A stretch of 64,000 bases of DNA from Amphirosellinia nigrospora (Eukaryota > Ascomycota > Sordariomycetes > Xylariales > Xylariaceae). Made by a program: the position numbers and the translations under genes. Shown here one piece after another: positions 1 to 14,365 of the stretch (position 1 is the stretch's first letter; the number at the start of each line of letters is the position of its first letter). The stretch is taken from NCBI GenBank assembly GCA_004123355.1, contig SCHM01000004.1, forward strand, positions 4,615,017-4,679,016. The letters run 5' to 3'. The notes below the pieces were generated by a model. The model saw only the letters and a program-made list of their open reading frames with translations. It was not told the DNA's origin and did not search any database.

Positions 1-240
1 TAAAAATAAATAATTATTAATTTTTAAAAAAAATAATATAGTTTGCTAAATTATATTTTATTAAATTAAATTAATAAAATAAAAAAAAAAAATAAAAAAA
101 ACTAGTTTAGCTTGTTTATATTATTAAATAAATAAATATTTAAATATTATAATATAATAATATAGCTATATAGCTAAAAGTTTATATATTTTTATTTAAA
201 TAAATAAACTATATAAGTTTTATTTATTTATAAATATTAG

Positions 241-288
241 CTAGTTTTTTATTTAATATATATTATTTTTTACGTTTATTTAAGCTTA
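241..288 (+). repeat. Short dispersed repeat, copy 1
   Basis: A roughly 48-bp stretch starting CTAGTTTTTTATTT and ending TTTAAGCTTA recurs almost unchanged at 7691-7739, with a weaker match at 9994-10020. The shared part is short and AT-rich, so it may be the surviving core of a longer repeat whose edges are no longer readable. The family is unknown. Confidence 0.45.
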
Positions 289-3200
289 AAATTTATTATA
301 TTTAAGCTTAATATTTAATATAAAATATAAATATAAAACTATAAAAAATAAATAATATTTATAAAATAATCGCTAGTTTTAAATATAAAAATATATAAAG
401 CTAAATATAATTAAATATAAAATTAAAGCTATATTAATTTAAAAAAAAAAATTTTTATTTAATTCGTAATATTTTTTTGTTTTTTTAGGCTTATTATTTT
501 AAAGGTTTTATTAAATTAAATTATTATAAATTTTAAATTATTTTATATATTTAGTTTAAAAAACTAATTATTATTTTATAATTAATTTGTTTGTTTAAAC
601 TAACGTTTTATTTTTAGCGCTAAAAAAAGTTTAAAAGCCAATTTAGCCGCTAATTTTTTATAGTATATATTTTTTTTATTTATAATTTATATTAATAAAT
701 TTTATTTATATAATAGTTTTTTTAAGCTATTTTTAGTTTATTTATAGCTTATATAAACGCGCGTTTTATAACGTTTTATTTTTATAACGTTTTTATATTT
801 TTTTATACTAGCGTACTATTTATTTTTATTAGTATATTTTTATAATTAGTTTTATTTAATAATATTTAAAACTAAGCTAAGTTTTTCGTTTTTCTAGAAA
901 ATTTTATAATTAAGTTTGCTAAAAAAATAAACTTAAGTTTATTTTAACGTATTTAATCTATAAAAAATAAAATATTTATAATATAGGTTTATTTAAACGT
1001 TAATACGTTAGTTTTTTAAAAAAGCGCTAAGTTTTATTATAATTAAACGCGTAAAGTTTATAAAATATTCGTTTAACTAATAAAAGTTATAAAATTAAAA
1101 CTAGCGAATTTTTTATTATTTATATATTATATTTAGCGGCTTATTAAAGCGTTATATAAATTTAAAAAGTTAAGCTTTATTAATAAGCTTAATATAAATT
1201 TATAAATAATAGCTAAACTATTAAAACTAGCGTTTTTATATTATTTGCTAAAATATATTATTTTAATATTTATAATAATTATTTATTATTTTAAATAAAT
1301 TTAAACAAATTAATTATCGAAAAGTTTATAAAACATATTTATAGAAATTTTCCGGATATATTTAATTTATACTTATAATAACCGCTTATTTAATTTTTTT
1401 TTTAAATATTTTTTTAACTTATTTTTAGTTTATAAAAAAAAAAAATATTTTTTTTTATTTTTTTTTTATTTTAATAAAATTAATAATAATATTTTATTAA
1501 TATTTTTAAATATTTTAAATAAAACTATCGATATTAAATAAGCTAAGCTATTTTTATTAAAATTTATTAATTATAATATTTTAGCGTTTTTTTTATTTTT
1601 AATAGATTTTTAATTTTATTATTACGTTTTAATAATAATTATATATTAAGCTAGTTTATTATATATTATAATAATATATATTAAATTTATAACTATTTAG
1701 TAATTAAAAATCAATAAGTTAAAATTAGCTAATTATTTTATCCGTTATATTTAAAAATTATTTATAAGAAAAACTTTTATAACTTTAATAACTAGTTTAT
1801 AATTTACGTATAATTAGTTTTAAAAATATTTTATTTTTTTATTATTTATAATTTTAACTATAAAAATATTAATTATTTTTTTAAAACTAAAGCTATATAA
1901 AATAGTTTATTAAAAATAGCTAACGTTTTTAACGCTATTATAAAAAAAAGCAAGCAAATTTATAATTTATATTATTATTGCTTTAATAATATATTAATTA
2001 TAAAAATATATAACTAATTACGCTAAACTTATAATTATTTTATAAAATAATTATTATTATTTAAAAACGCTTAAAATAACTAAAAATAGTATTTTTTTAT
2101 ATATAATATAAATACAGTTTATTACGTTATTATTTATTCGAATTTTATACTTATAGTTTTTATACTAAGTTTTTATAAATTTAGCTTATTTAATAATAAT
2201 AATAACTAAAACTTATTATTATTTTATAAACGCGATAATTTAATTAATAATAATTTAAAAAATATATTTTATATTTTAATAAACTTTAAATAAAATTTAT
2301 TACTAAATAAAAAAAATTTTATTAACTAAATTATAATAATTTTTTATTTTATAATAAATATAATATACGCCGAATTATAAAAAAAAATTCTAATAAATAT
2401 TAAAAAGCTTAGTATAGTTTTTAAATAAATCGAATAATATTAAAATATAATATAAAAAGCTATTTAAAGTTAAAAGCTTTTAAATATATAGTTAAAAAAT
2501 ATAATAAAAAAAATTAAAGCTTATTATTTAAAAACTAACAAAACTTTATATATTTTTTAATTATTAATTGTTTATATAATTAAAACTAATAGCTTATAAT
2601 ATATAAACTTTAACGCGAGGTTTTTTTAGCTTTATTTATTTATTATATAAAAAAGTACAAAAAATAGTATTATATAATAACTTTATATATATTTTTTATA
2701 TTATATATTTTTATTTTTTTTATTAATTTAATAAATTTAATAAGTTAGTTTAAACATATATATTAAAAGAATATAAGCAAATTTTATCGCGCGTTATATA
2801 TTATATACTATTAAACTAGCGGATTTAAATAGCTTGCTTAAACTAAAATTAAATAAATTATTATTTAATATAATTTTTTTTTTTTTTTTTAGCTTATAGC
2901 TATTATTAAAAATAATAAATAAAATAAAAAGCTTTTAACTATAACTAAAAACTACTTTTTTTATAAAAAATAAAAAAATAAAATAACGAAAAAAATCTTT
3001 TATAACGCGTTTTATAGTTAAATAATAAAACTATTTATTTATAACTTATTAATTTAAGCTTTTAAAATTAATTATAATAATTATTAATATTAGAATTTAT
3101 TTTTAAGTTTTTAATTATAAACTTTTATAATAAGCGGTTTTATTTATAATTTTAATTATAAATATTTTTATTTTTATATTTATTTTTAAATATTTTTAAT

Positions 3201-5942
3201 TTTAATACTATTTTTGCTTTTATTTTTGTTTTATTTAGTTTAAAATAAAATATATAGCTTTGCTTTTTTTAGTTAAAATAGTATTTTAAAGCTAAGTTTT
3301 TTTTTATTAATTTATTATTTATTTTTTATTAATAGTTTACTTTATAAATTGCTTTAGTTTTAATATTTTTTAATTAAATAAGCTATTTTAATTTTATTAT
3401 AATATTTTCGAAATTAAGCTTATTTATTATATTTTTTATTATAATTTTTATTTTATTTATTAATATAATAATTTATATTTAAAATGTTTTTAATTTTTTT
3501 TTATATTTATTTATTATAAACTAATATTTTTTTTTTTAATTTTAAGCTTAAGTTTTTGTTTTTTTAATTTTATTTTTAAATATAGTTTTTTTGTTTTTTT
3601 TTTTATTAAACGTAGCTTATAACTTAAATATTTTTTTTTAAGCGTATTATAATTTAATCGATTAATATAAACAGATATTTTAAATTAGTTATTTTTTTTT
3701 TTAAAAATATTTATTTTAATTTAATTTTTAAAAATTTTTTTTTAAAAATTAGCTATAAATTTTAAAAACTTTAATTTTTTTTTTTCCGCTTTTACGTTTA
3801 GTTTTTATATTTACGCGCTTAAATTTTTAACAAAGCGTATTTTAGTTTATAATTATGTTTTAAAAATAATAATAATATTTTTATTTATAAAAATATAATT
3901 TAATTTTTATTTAAGCTTTTTTTTTTTAGCTTAAAATATATTAATTTTTAAATAAAGTTCGGCTGTTAATTTTTTTTATTTTTTATTATTTTATTAATTT
4001 TATTAAATTTTTTTTTATAAGTTTTCGATTTTATTATAATAATAATAATTATTAGCGGTTTTATTAGTTTTAAGCCGGTGGAAATTTTAATTTTATTTTT
4101 TTAGTTTATTTTATAAAACGTAATAATTATAATAAATTTTTTCTAGTTTTATTTTTAGTTTTTATTTAGTTATTATTAATTTAGTTTTTTAATTTTAAAT
4201 ATTTTTTATTTTTTATTTTAATTTTTTAATTTTATTTTATAAAGTTTTATAACTTTATTTAAAAATATATATTTTTTTATTTTTTTTGTTTAACTTTTTA
4301 ACTATTAATATAAAAATCTTATAAACTTTTTAATTAAACTACTAAATTTTTAATTTTAATTTTTATACTACTAAAAAAATAATATTTATTTTTAAAAAAA
4401 CAAATAATATTTATTTAAATAGCGTTTTTTATATATAATTAGTTTTTTTAATATAATAAAATATATATATTAATTAAAGCTTTAAATAAAAAAAATATAA
4501 TTTATATAATAATAAAATTATAATTTATTAATTTAATATTAATATAAATAATAACTAATAGTTAGTTTATTTAAAATAATTTATTTTTATTTATTAATAT
4601 TTTTATTATTAGTTTTAAAAATAGTTTAAATAATTAAAATAATAAAATATTTTATAAATAAATTTATTAAACTATATAAATATATAATTTAAAATATTTT
4701 TATATTATAATAATATTAATTTTAATATATTTTTAATTATATAATTTTTAATACTAAGCTATTTTATATAAAAATATTTAGTTAAAAAAACTTAAAGCTT
4801 ATAATAAAGCTTTTTATTTATTTAATACGTTTTAATATTTAAACGTAATTTTTATTACCCCGGATATTTAATTTTTAAATAGTTTATATAGTTTTTTATT
4901 TATTAAATATTAATACGAAATAGCTATTTTTTTAAATAATAAACTAATTTAAACTTTTTTTTTAAAATTATATTATTTTTATAGCTTTATAATTTATATT
5001 AATAACTATATATATTATTTCGAAATAATATTATTATATAATTATTTAATAAAATAGTTTAAAAAGTTTATTAAAACGATTTAAAAGCTTAATAATTTAA
5101 AGTTTATAAAAAACCTAAATATTATTATTACTAATAATAAAACTAATAATAAAATTATTACTTAAAAAAACGGGGCAAATTTTATTTTTAAATAATATTG
5201 CTTAAATAATATTAATAAAAAACTAACCGCTTAAATATACGTTTTAATATAAAAAATATTTATAAAAAAGTTTTTTTTATTTATTATTTAAAATATAATA
5301 AAAATATTTAGAATTTTTATAAAATTAATTAAAAACTAAAATAAATAATTATTTAAAAATATAAAATATTTAAAAATTTAAATTATTAAACGTATAAAAA
5401 AAAAACTTTAAAAAATAACAAGCTAAAACTATTATAAACTATTTATTTATTTTTTAATTATAAATATTTTATTTTTTATTTATATCGCTTTATTTTTAAA
5501 AAATAATAGCTAGTTTATTATAAAATATTAATAAATTAGCTCCCGAAATAATAAACTATATTAACTTAAATATAATTAAAAAATATATTCTAGTATATAT
5601 ATATAAACTTATATATAAAATTTATTTATTTATTATATATTAAAAACTATTTAATTTATAATATTATTTATATTATATATAAAAAATATATAATAATAAA
5701 TAATATTTAAAATAATAAGTTAAAATAACGTTTAAGTTTTTAATTTTAAACTAGCAAATAAAATAATTAATAATTAAAAACGTTTAAAAATTAAATTAAA
5801 ATAAACTAGCTAGATTTATTTATATTTAGCTTTAATAAGCTTTAATATAAATTAATATAATATAAAAAGCTTAATTAAAAAAAATTTTTATTAAATATAA
5901 ATTAAAATTTTTATAATATTAATAATAAAGTAGTAATAATAG

Positions 5943-5943
5943 N
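5943..5943. other. Single-N assembly ambiguity
   Basis: One N is followed by a run of A. It probably marks a base-call or contig-join problem in a homopolymer. Confidence 0.9.
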
Positions 5944-6783
5944 AAAAAAAAAAACTAATAAATATTAAAACCTTATAATAAAAAACTAACTAAATTAAAG
6001 TTATAATGTTTTAAATAAAAATATATTATATTTTATATTAAAATATAAATATTATATTATTTTTATTAACTTATAATTATTTTTATTTATTAAATATTTA
6101 GTTTAAATTTTTAAAATAATATATTAATTAAAAAATAAATTTATTTTATAATAATATAGCTAAAATATTGTTATAATTTATTTAATAAAATCTAAACTTA
6201 ATAAAAACTTAAATTATTTTTTTTAATTTTAAATATTATTTTTATATTTTTATTTTATTTTTTATATTAATTTTAGTTATAAATATATTTTTTATTTATT
6301 TAAAATTAATTTTTAAGTTTATTTAATTTTTTTACGGACTTTAAAAAAAGTTTATTTTTTTATTAATATTATATACTTTAAATTAATAATAATATATTAA
6401 GCTTTATAATAATTTAAAATTATATTTTATTTTATTAATTTTATTTATTAATAAGTTTATATAATTTAACGTTTTAAATATCGAAAAAATATTTAAAATT
6501 TATATTATATTTATTATAAACGTATATTTAACTAGTTTTTCGTTTTTATTATTTTTTAATAAAAAATATTATTAATTTATTATAAATAAAAATTAAACTA
6601 TATTTAGTATAATTATAATAATAAAGTTTATTTAATATTATAGCTATTATTATAATATTTTTTAAAATTGTTTTATTTTTAATATTTATTTAGCTTATAA
6701 AAACAAGTTTAATATAATAAATATTTATTATTATTATTGCCGGTTTTTTTATAGCTTTTCTGCTTATTGCCTAAAAAGATCTA

Positions 6784-7260
6784 GCTTTTGCTTAAAATAT
6801 AGCTTTTATTTAAAATAAAGCTTCCGCCGAAAAAAATATAGCGTTTATTTAAAATATAGCTATTATTTAAAACAAAACTTCTGCTTAAAAAAATACTGCC
6901 GAAAAAAATATAATATCTACTTAAAATATAGCTATTATTTAAAATAAAACTTTTGCTTAAAAAAATACTGCCGAAAAAAATATAATATTTATTTAAAATA
7001 TAACTATTATTTAAAATAAAACTTCCGCTTAAAAAAATACTGCCAAAAAAAATATAATATTTATTTAAAATATAATTATTATTTAAAATAAAGCTTTTAT
7101 TTAAGAAAATACTGCTTAAAAAAATATAACGTTTATTTAAAATATAGCTATTATTTAAAATAAAACTTCCGCCTAAAAAAATACCGCTTAAAAAAATATA
7201 ACGTTTATTTAAAATATAGCTTCGATTTTAAACATAATATTTACCTAAAATAAAAACCTA
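6784..7260. repeat. 72-bp tandem array with an 18-bp inner period
   Basis: The core motif (A)GCTATTATTT recurs at 6859, 6931, 7003, 7075, 7147 and, diverged, 7219, always exactly 72 bp apart. Within each unit there are about four 18-bp subunits of the form GCTnnTnnTTAAAAnAnA. Both periods are multiples of three and there are no indels between units, which is what an in-frame coding minisatellite (six-residue subrepeats) would show. Divergence between units is mostly C/T and G/A. No reading frame is open now. Whether it came from a host gene or from a mobile element cannot be told. Confidence 0.8.
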
Positions 7261-7604
7261 GCTAATATAGCTATAACGTTTATTATAAACTTTAATAATA
7301 ATTTATTTAATATATTTAATTTATCCGATTTATTTAACTTATCCGATTTATTTAATAACTATAAATAATAACGAGCTAAAAAGCAAAAATACTATATATA
7401 ACTTAACTATTCGTTTATTATTTCTATTAAGCTAAAATTATATACTAACTTTTAATATTAAATATATTATAATTAAAATTTTATTATATAATATTATAAT
7501 ATTATTTTAATAAATTAATATTTTTGTTTTTTTAATTTAGTTTTTTTAATTTTTTTAATTTAATATAACTAAAAAAATATAACTTAATATAATTATTATT
7601 ACTA

Positions 7605-7768
7605 CTTAAGCTTTAAATAAAAGTTTAAAATAATATTTAATACTATATAATAATTAATTATACGCTTAAAAAAAATATTATAAAATATTACTAGTTTTTT
7701 ATTTAATATATATTACTTTTTTTGTTTATTTAAGCTTATAATAATTAATTTTTTTATATTTAAATAGT
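7605..7768 (+). repeat. 164-bp exact duplication, copy 1
   Basis: This segment is identical over 164 bp to 7770-7933, and the two are separated by a single N at 7769. Base-perfect identity in an otherwise heavily mutated region, abutting an N, suggests two contig ends that overlap but were joined without merging. It is probably not a biological repeat. It contains dispersed-repeat copy 2 (7691-7739). Confidence 0.85.
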
Positions 7769-7769
7769 N

Positions 7770-7933
7770 CTTAAGCTTTAAATAAAAGTTTAAAATAATA
7801 TTTAATACTATATAATAATTAATTATACGCTTAAAAAAAATATTATAAAATATTACTAGTTTTTTATTTAATATATATTACTTTTTTTGTTTATTTAAGC
7901 TTATAATAATTAATTTTTTTATATTTAAATAGT
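7770..7933 (+). repeat. 164-bp exact duplication, copy 2
   Basis: This is the second copy of 7605-7768, directly after the N at 7769. If it is an assembly artefact, the true sequence has one copy and this part of the window is about 165 bp too long. Confidence 0.85.
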
Positions 7934-8236
7934 TTTATTTAATATTGCTAATTTTTATAACTATATTAAAAAATTAAAATTAATTAAATTAAATCGGAAA
8001 AACTAATCTAATTAATTTAAGCTAATTATTATAAACGTACGATTAATTATATAATATTAAATATTTTAAACTTTTAAGTTCGTTTATATAAAACTTTTAT
8101 TTATATATTAGTTTTTAACTATAATTTTAGTTATTTTTTTTTTTAATTATTTTTAATTTTATATTAAAATATAAAATTTAATAAGCTTTAATAAGCTTTA
8201 ATAGGTTTAAATAGTTTTTATTATATAATATATTAA

Positions 8237-8307
8237 AATAATAATAAAAATAATAATAATAATATAATAATAATATTATAATAATAATATATATAATAAT
8301 AATAATA
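8237..8307. repeat. AAT/ATA-rich microsatellite
   Basis: This is an imperfect (AAT)n and (ATA)n run in RIP-mutated sequence. Similar ATT/AAT runs lie at 13139-13200, 21363-21470, 57451-57535 and 60521-60547. Confidence 0.8.
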
Positions 8308-8457
8308 CGTTTTAATAATTATAATATTAATAATAATAATTATAATTTATAGCTATTAATAAAAAAATTTATAAACGCTATTTAATATTTATTTAAATTA
8401 AACTTATCGAAAACTTTTTTAAAAATTCTTATACTTTAAAAATTTTTATAAAATTTA

Positions 8458-8824
8458 ACTATATTATAAAAATTTAAATAAAAAGCTTAGAATAAATTTA
8501 ATTAAATAATAAAAAACTATAGTATTAAAAAAGCTATATATTTTTAAGTTTTTTATTTTTTTAAAAAAAAAATTTATATTTTTTTATGCTTAAAAATTTT
8601 TTTTTTTTTTATAATCGAAGTTTTTTATAGAACTAAAATCTAAAAACTTATATAACTAAAAAAATAAATATTTTAATATTTAAATTTAATTTAATATTTA
8701 TTTCTAAAATTTATAATAACTTTATATAACTGCTTTAATTTTATAAAATAATATTTAACGAACTTTATATATAATTTTATATAATATTATATTACGCGTT
8801 TAGCTAAAGTTTATATAATAAACT
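8458..8824 (+). repeat. Dispersed ~365-bp direct repeat, copy 1
   Basis: This aligns over its whole length with 23672-24034 in the same orientation. Landmarks shared in order are AAAAGCTTAGAATAAA, TTAAAAAAGCTATATA, TATAGAACTAAAA, AAATATTTTAATATTTAA and TATATAATATTATATTA. The copies differ by small indels and many C/T and G/A differences. The pair could be the LTRs of an element about 15 kb across (with insertions), or two fragments of one family. I could not find a target-site duplication that would decide. Confidence 0.65.
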
Positions 8825-9993
8825 AGGTTTTATTTATAATATTTAGAAATAATATAAAACTAATTTAATGCGATTTTCTTTTTATTTTTATTTAAAAAGT
8901 TTTAATTATTTTTATTTAATACGTATTAATAACGTTAAATTATATTAATTTTTAACTTTTTTTATTTTTAGTTTAATAGTTTTAATTATTTTTATATTTA
9001 ACTTTTAAAAAATATAACAAATAAATAGTTATATATTTTTTAAAAAATATTTTTTTATTTTATTTAAAATAAAAATAAGTTTTTAAATAATAAATAAAAA
9101 AAAACAAAAGAATAATTTATTTAAAATATTATATTTAAAATAAATAATAATTATTTTAAAGCTTTTTTATTATTTAAATATTATATAATACTTTAAATAA
9201 TATAATAACAAGTATATTTAAATAAAAATAAAGTTTTAATAATAATGCTAAATTATATATAAAAATTTATAAATAAACTAATAAATAAATAAATATATAT
9301 AAGTTTAATAATTAATATTACTAAGTTATAATTTATTAATATATATTTATAATATTTTTTTATTATATTTTTTTTAATATAATATTTAGCAAATATAATT
9401 AATATAAAATTTATATAATTATTTTATTTTTATATAATATTTGTTATAAATTTTAAATATATAAAAGTAATAAGTTTTTTATATTATATTAAGCTTTTTA
9501 AAATATTTATACGAAGCTATTTTAATTATATATAAAAATTTCGATATATTTACGTAAAGCTATTTTAACTATATATAAAAATCTTGCTTTATTATTTATA
9601 TATTTTATAATAATAGCTATATTAACTAAAATTTTAATAAAAATAAACATTTTATTTTTATAAAATAATAATAATTAATAATTTTATATTTTTTTAATAT
9701 TATAGTTTTATATATTTATTTTATATTTATTAAATATAAATATAATATTTATTAAATATTTATTTTTATTATAACTAAAAATTATTTTAGCGTTAGTTAA
9801 AAGTTTTACGGCTATAAACTTAAATATATTTTTTTAATATTATTTATATAAGTTTTAAATTTAGCTTTAATATAACTTTATTAATAAAAGCCGAACTTTT
9901 TGCTAATAATATTAATTAAAGTTATTAAAAAAATATAAGCTATAACTTTTTTTAATAATTTATTATAATATATTTTATAATATTAAAAAGTTT

Positions 9994-10020
9994 ACTGGTT
10001 TTTTGTTTAATATTATATAC
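9994..10020 (+). repeat. Short dispersed repeat, copy 3 (weak)
   Basis: This starts CTGGTTTTTTGTTTAATA and matches the copies at 241 and 7691 with G/A differences of the RIP kind. The match then fades. Confidence 0.35.
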
Positions 10021-10664
10021 GTTATTTATTTATATTTAAAACGTTTAAATAAAAAAAGTTTAAATAGCTTTTAAATAAAATCTATTATAATTTATTCGAC
10101 TTAATGTTTTAAATTGTTATATAGTTATAAATTAAAAAAGTTTTTATTATTGCTTTTAAAAAGTTTATTTTAAAAAATTTTATAATTAAATTCGAAAATA
10201 GTAGTTTTTATTATTTATTAAGTATTATTTAATATATTTTAAATATATATTAAAATAAAAATTTAAATATTATTATTAATAACGTAAATAAAAATTCGGA
10301 CAATTTTATAAATATTATAAAAAAAAATTTAAACTATATTATTTATAATATAGCTATTTTATAATAATAAGTAAATTTTTTATATAGTTTATTTTTATTA
10401 TTTTTTAGTTTTAATTTATAATTTTAATATTATTATATTATATTTATTATTATAACTAACTAGCTACGCTTTTAGAAAAATTAAAAAGAAAAAACTATAA
10501 TTAATAACGGCTTATTTATTAGTTGTTATTTAAAGGGGTAAATAAACCGACTTTTATATGTAACTAGTTAGTTGTATAGTTTATATATGCTTTAAAATAT
10601 ATTACTAGTCTTTAATAGTTCTATATTAATTAATAAAAAAAAAAAATAAAAAAAAAAAAAAAAA

Positions 10665-10744
10665 NNNNNNNNNNNNNNNNNNNNNNNNNNNNNNNNNNNN
10701 NNNNNNNNNNNNNNNNNNNNNNNNNNNNNNNNNNNNNNNNNNNN
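10665..10744. other. Assembly gap, 80 N
   Basis: A run of 80 N is flanked by A-rich homopolymer runs on both sides. The gap evidently fell in a poly(A) stretch. The true length is unknown. Confidence 1.
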
Positions 10745-10778
<34 letters not shown>

Positions 10779-13138
10779 AAATTATATATATAGCTTTATA
10801 AGCTTATAAATATTATTAGTATAATATTTTTTAAATTAATTAAATAAACGCGGAAATAAGTTTATTTATTTAAAATATAAAAATAAAAATAATTAATAAT
10901 ATTTATATTATATTTTTTATTATTTAATTATATTTAAATTTATAAAAGCTATAAATTTTAAATAAAGCTATAATATAACTATAATTTATATAAGCAAGAT
11001 TATTTACTAATAAATAAAAAGCTGCTTTTTTTTTTATTTTTATTCTTGCTTTTTTTTTAAAGCTTAAAACTATTATAATATATAAACCTAAAAAAAATTA
11101 TATAGTTTATTTATTTAAAGCTTAAAATAAATAACTAAAAACTATTTTAAAATATTTTATTTTTATATTAAGTTTATTATTACGATATAATAAAGTTTAA
11201 AAACTTAAAATAAAAAAAAAATATAAAGCTTTAATTATAATATTATATTAAAAAGCTATATATTAATATTAAATTAATATATATTATTAATTTTAAATAA
11301 AATATTTTTAAACAATTATTTTTATATTTTTTTTAATTTATTACGTTTTAAAACAAGCTATAATACTAAAAACTAGTAATAAACCTTTTATATATTTATA
11401 TTAAATTATTAAAAAAGCTTATTAAATTTTTTATAATATAATATAAATATTATTAATTTTTATAAACTAAATATATATTTAATATAAATATTTTTTATAA
11501 TAACTACGTATTAATTATCTTTATTTTTATTATAATATAAATATTTATATTGTTTTATTATTATTATTATTATTATTTTTATAGCTATTATTTAATAAAA
11601 TATTCTTTTTCCGGTATATTAGCTAATTTCCGCGTAAAATATATTCTAAATATTTATATATATATAAATAAATATATTATTATTATAAGCTTACGCTTTT
11701 ATATATTTTTTTATACTTTTTTTATTTTATTATTTAGCTTTTTTTAGCTTTAAAGCCGCTAAATATAAAAATACGCTAATATATATTATAAATATTTAAA
11801 TAATAAAAAAAATATATTATTTAATTATATAAAATATATTCTAAATTAAAAAATATATCCTAAAAAAACTAGCAAACTTTATAAATATTATTAATATTTT
11901 ATATTTAATTATATAAGCTATTATTTATATTTATATAATTAAAAAAATTAATTAAGCTTATTAATAGCTTTATTATTTTATTAATAAAAACGTATATATT
12001 ATAAATAATAACTATTATATTTTGTTTTATTTTTTTATAAGCTTTTATATTATTATTTAAAGCAGCTTTTAATATTTTAAAAAAAGCACGGTTTAAAAAA
12101 TTTGTTTTATTATTAAATATAAAAAATATTTTATTAAAAATTAAAAAAATAGCAAATATATTAAATATAAAAAAAAAAACATAAAATAATTATTAAATAA
12201 ATTTTTTACAAAACAAATTACTTTTAACAAAATATTAATAAATATTAATAAAAAATTATTATATATTTTTTATAATTTTTTTTCGAGTTTTAGCTTTAAA
12301 AACTATATTTAAAATATACTAGCTAAAAATTTAATAAAGTTTTTATATATTTATTTTATAAGCTAAAAATATTTTTTATAGCTTATATTATATATAAAAG
12401 CTAGCTATAAACTTAAATATTTAAACTATAATTTTAAAATAAAAAAATACGTTTTTTTTAATACTATAATAATAAAAACTTTATTATAAAAAAAAACTAT
12501 AAGCTAATAATAAAAAAATAATAAAAATAAAAAAAACTTAATATAATATAATAATATTAACTATTTTAATATAGTTATACTAACTATAATAATAAAAAAT
12601 CCCGGTTAATATTATATTATAACTTTTGCCGGTTTTTTATTATTATAAAAATATAAAGCTATATATTTAAATTATTAGCTTTTTAACTATAGTTTTTTTT
12701 TTTAAAAAAAATAATCCGATTTTTAAATTAAAAAATTATATAATATATTATTTTAAACGTAAATATAAATTATATTAAAAGTTTTTTTTAAAATCGAATA
12801 AGCTATAATTATAAATACTTTAATTAATTTATAAACGTTAAAACTAAAAACTTTATTATTTAAGTTAAATTAAGTTTATATAATTGTTTATATATTCCTG
12901 AGTATATTATTATATTTAATTTTTAGTTAGTTTTTTAATATAAATAAAAACGTTTAATAATAATAGCTTTAAAGCTATAAAAATATAGCTTTTATTTTAT
13001 TAAAATAATTTTTTACGCGTTATTATTTGTTAAACTTTTTACCCCGGTTATTATTTCGGTTAGCGTATAATCGCTAATTTTATTTTTACGTTTTATATTT
13101 TAATAAATTTTTTTTATAATATATTATTATTTATATAT

Positions 13139-13200
13139 TATTATTATTATTATTATCGTTATTATTATTATTATTATTTTTATTATTATTTTTATTATTT
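13139..13200. repeat. (TTA)n microsatellite
   Basis: This imperfect TTA repeat is interrupted by TCG and TTTT. Confidence 0.8.
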
Positions 13201-14342
13201 TTGTTTTTTTTATTAGCGCTAGTTTTATTTATATAATAATAGTAATATTATAACGCTAGTTTTTATAATAATTAATTGTTATAAAAATTACTAAAAGAAT
13301 AATTAAAAACTAAACTATAGCTATAAAAATATAACTTAAATTAAAAGCTTTAATTATTACGTTTATTCGGAAATATTATTAATAAATATTTATATATATA
13401 TTAAACGTTTATAATACGTTTTATTAAATATTTAAAATTTTATATTAGTTTGTTTTAAATATTTTTAAACTAAGTTAACGGCTTAAAAAGTTTATAAAAG
13501 CTATTAAAATAGCTTTAAATATATTTTATAATTAAAAATAATATATTTAAGCTATTTTTTATAGCGCTTATTAAATAACTTTTTTATTTATAACTTAAAG
13601 TTATAAATATTAATATAAAATAATTTATAATTATTTTAAAAAAAAATATTATATTATTTTATTTTATAGTTTTTATATACGTATAAAAATAAAATTATTT
13701 ATATATTATTATTATTTTAATATTTACTTAAAACATATAAAAAAAATTAATATTAAATATTATATATAAAAAGCTGCTTATAATAAATAAATTATTTTTA
13801 AACTATATATAATAAAATATATTAATTAAATATTTAAAATAAATAAAATTAAATAGCTTATAATAATTAATCCGGTATAATATTTCGTATAATAAAAATA
13901 TTGCTTTTTTATTATTAACTTTTAATATATTATATAATTATTTTTTTTAGTTTATTTTAACTTTTTACGCGCTATATTTTTTATAGTTTTAAAACTAATA
14001 ATTATTTTTATAATATAAATAATATAGCTTAAAAAAAAGCTATAAATAATATATTAGCTAGCTAAATATATAAACTTAAACTTTATAGCTAATTAAGCTA
14101 AATAAATATTTATAAAACTATACGTTTAAGTATAATTTGCTTTTTAACGAATAGCCGTTTTAAATTATTATATTTTAGCTTTATATTTTTCGCGCTTTTT
14201 TTTATTATACGCTTTTTTTACTATTTTAGTTATATTTTATAGCTTAAAAACATTATTAGGTTTTTTGTTTTTTTATTATTACTATTATTATTGTTTTTTT
14301 TATTTTATATCCGCTTTAAACTAATTTATACTAACTATTACG

Positions 14343-14365
14343 TTTTTTTTTTTTTTTTTTTTTTT
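14343..14365. repeat. Poly(T) run of 23
   Basis: This is an uninterrupted T homopolymer followed by a short (TA)n. It could be an old poly(A) tail read on the other strand, but no LINE or SINE body is recognisable beside it. Confidence 0.8.

Noticed and set aside
6784-7260. CRISPR-like array
   Set aside because: The units are contiguous, without unique spacers, and the genome is eukaryotic.
11550-11747. 65-codon plus-strand open frame of Tyr/Phe/Ile-rich sequence
   Set aside because: It is a by-product of ATT/TAT repeats in AT-rich DNA, with no family resemblance and no coding context. The frames at 57536-57733 and 60751-60987 were rejected for the same reason.
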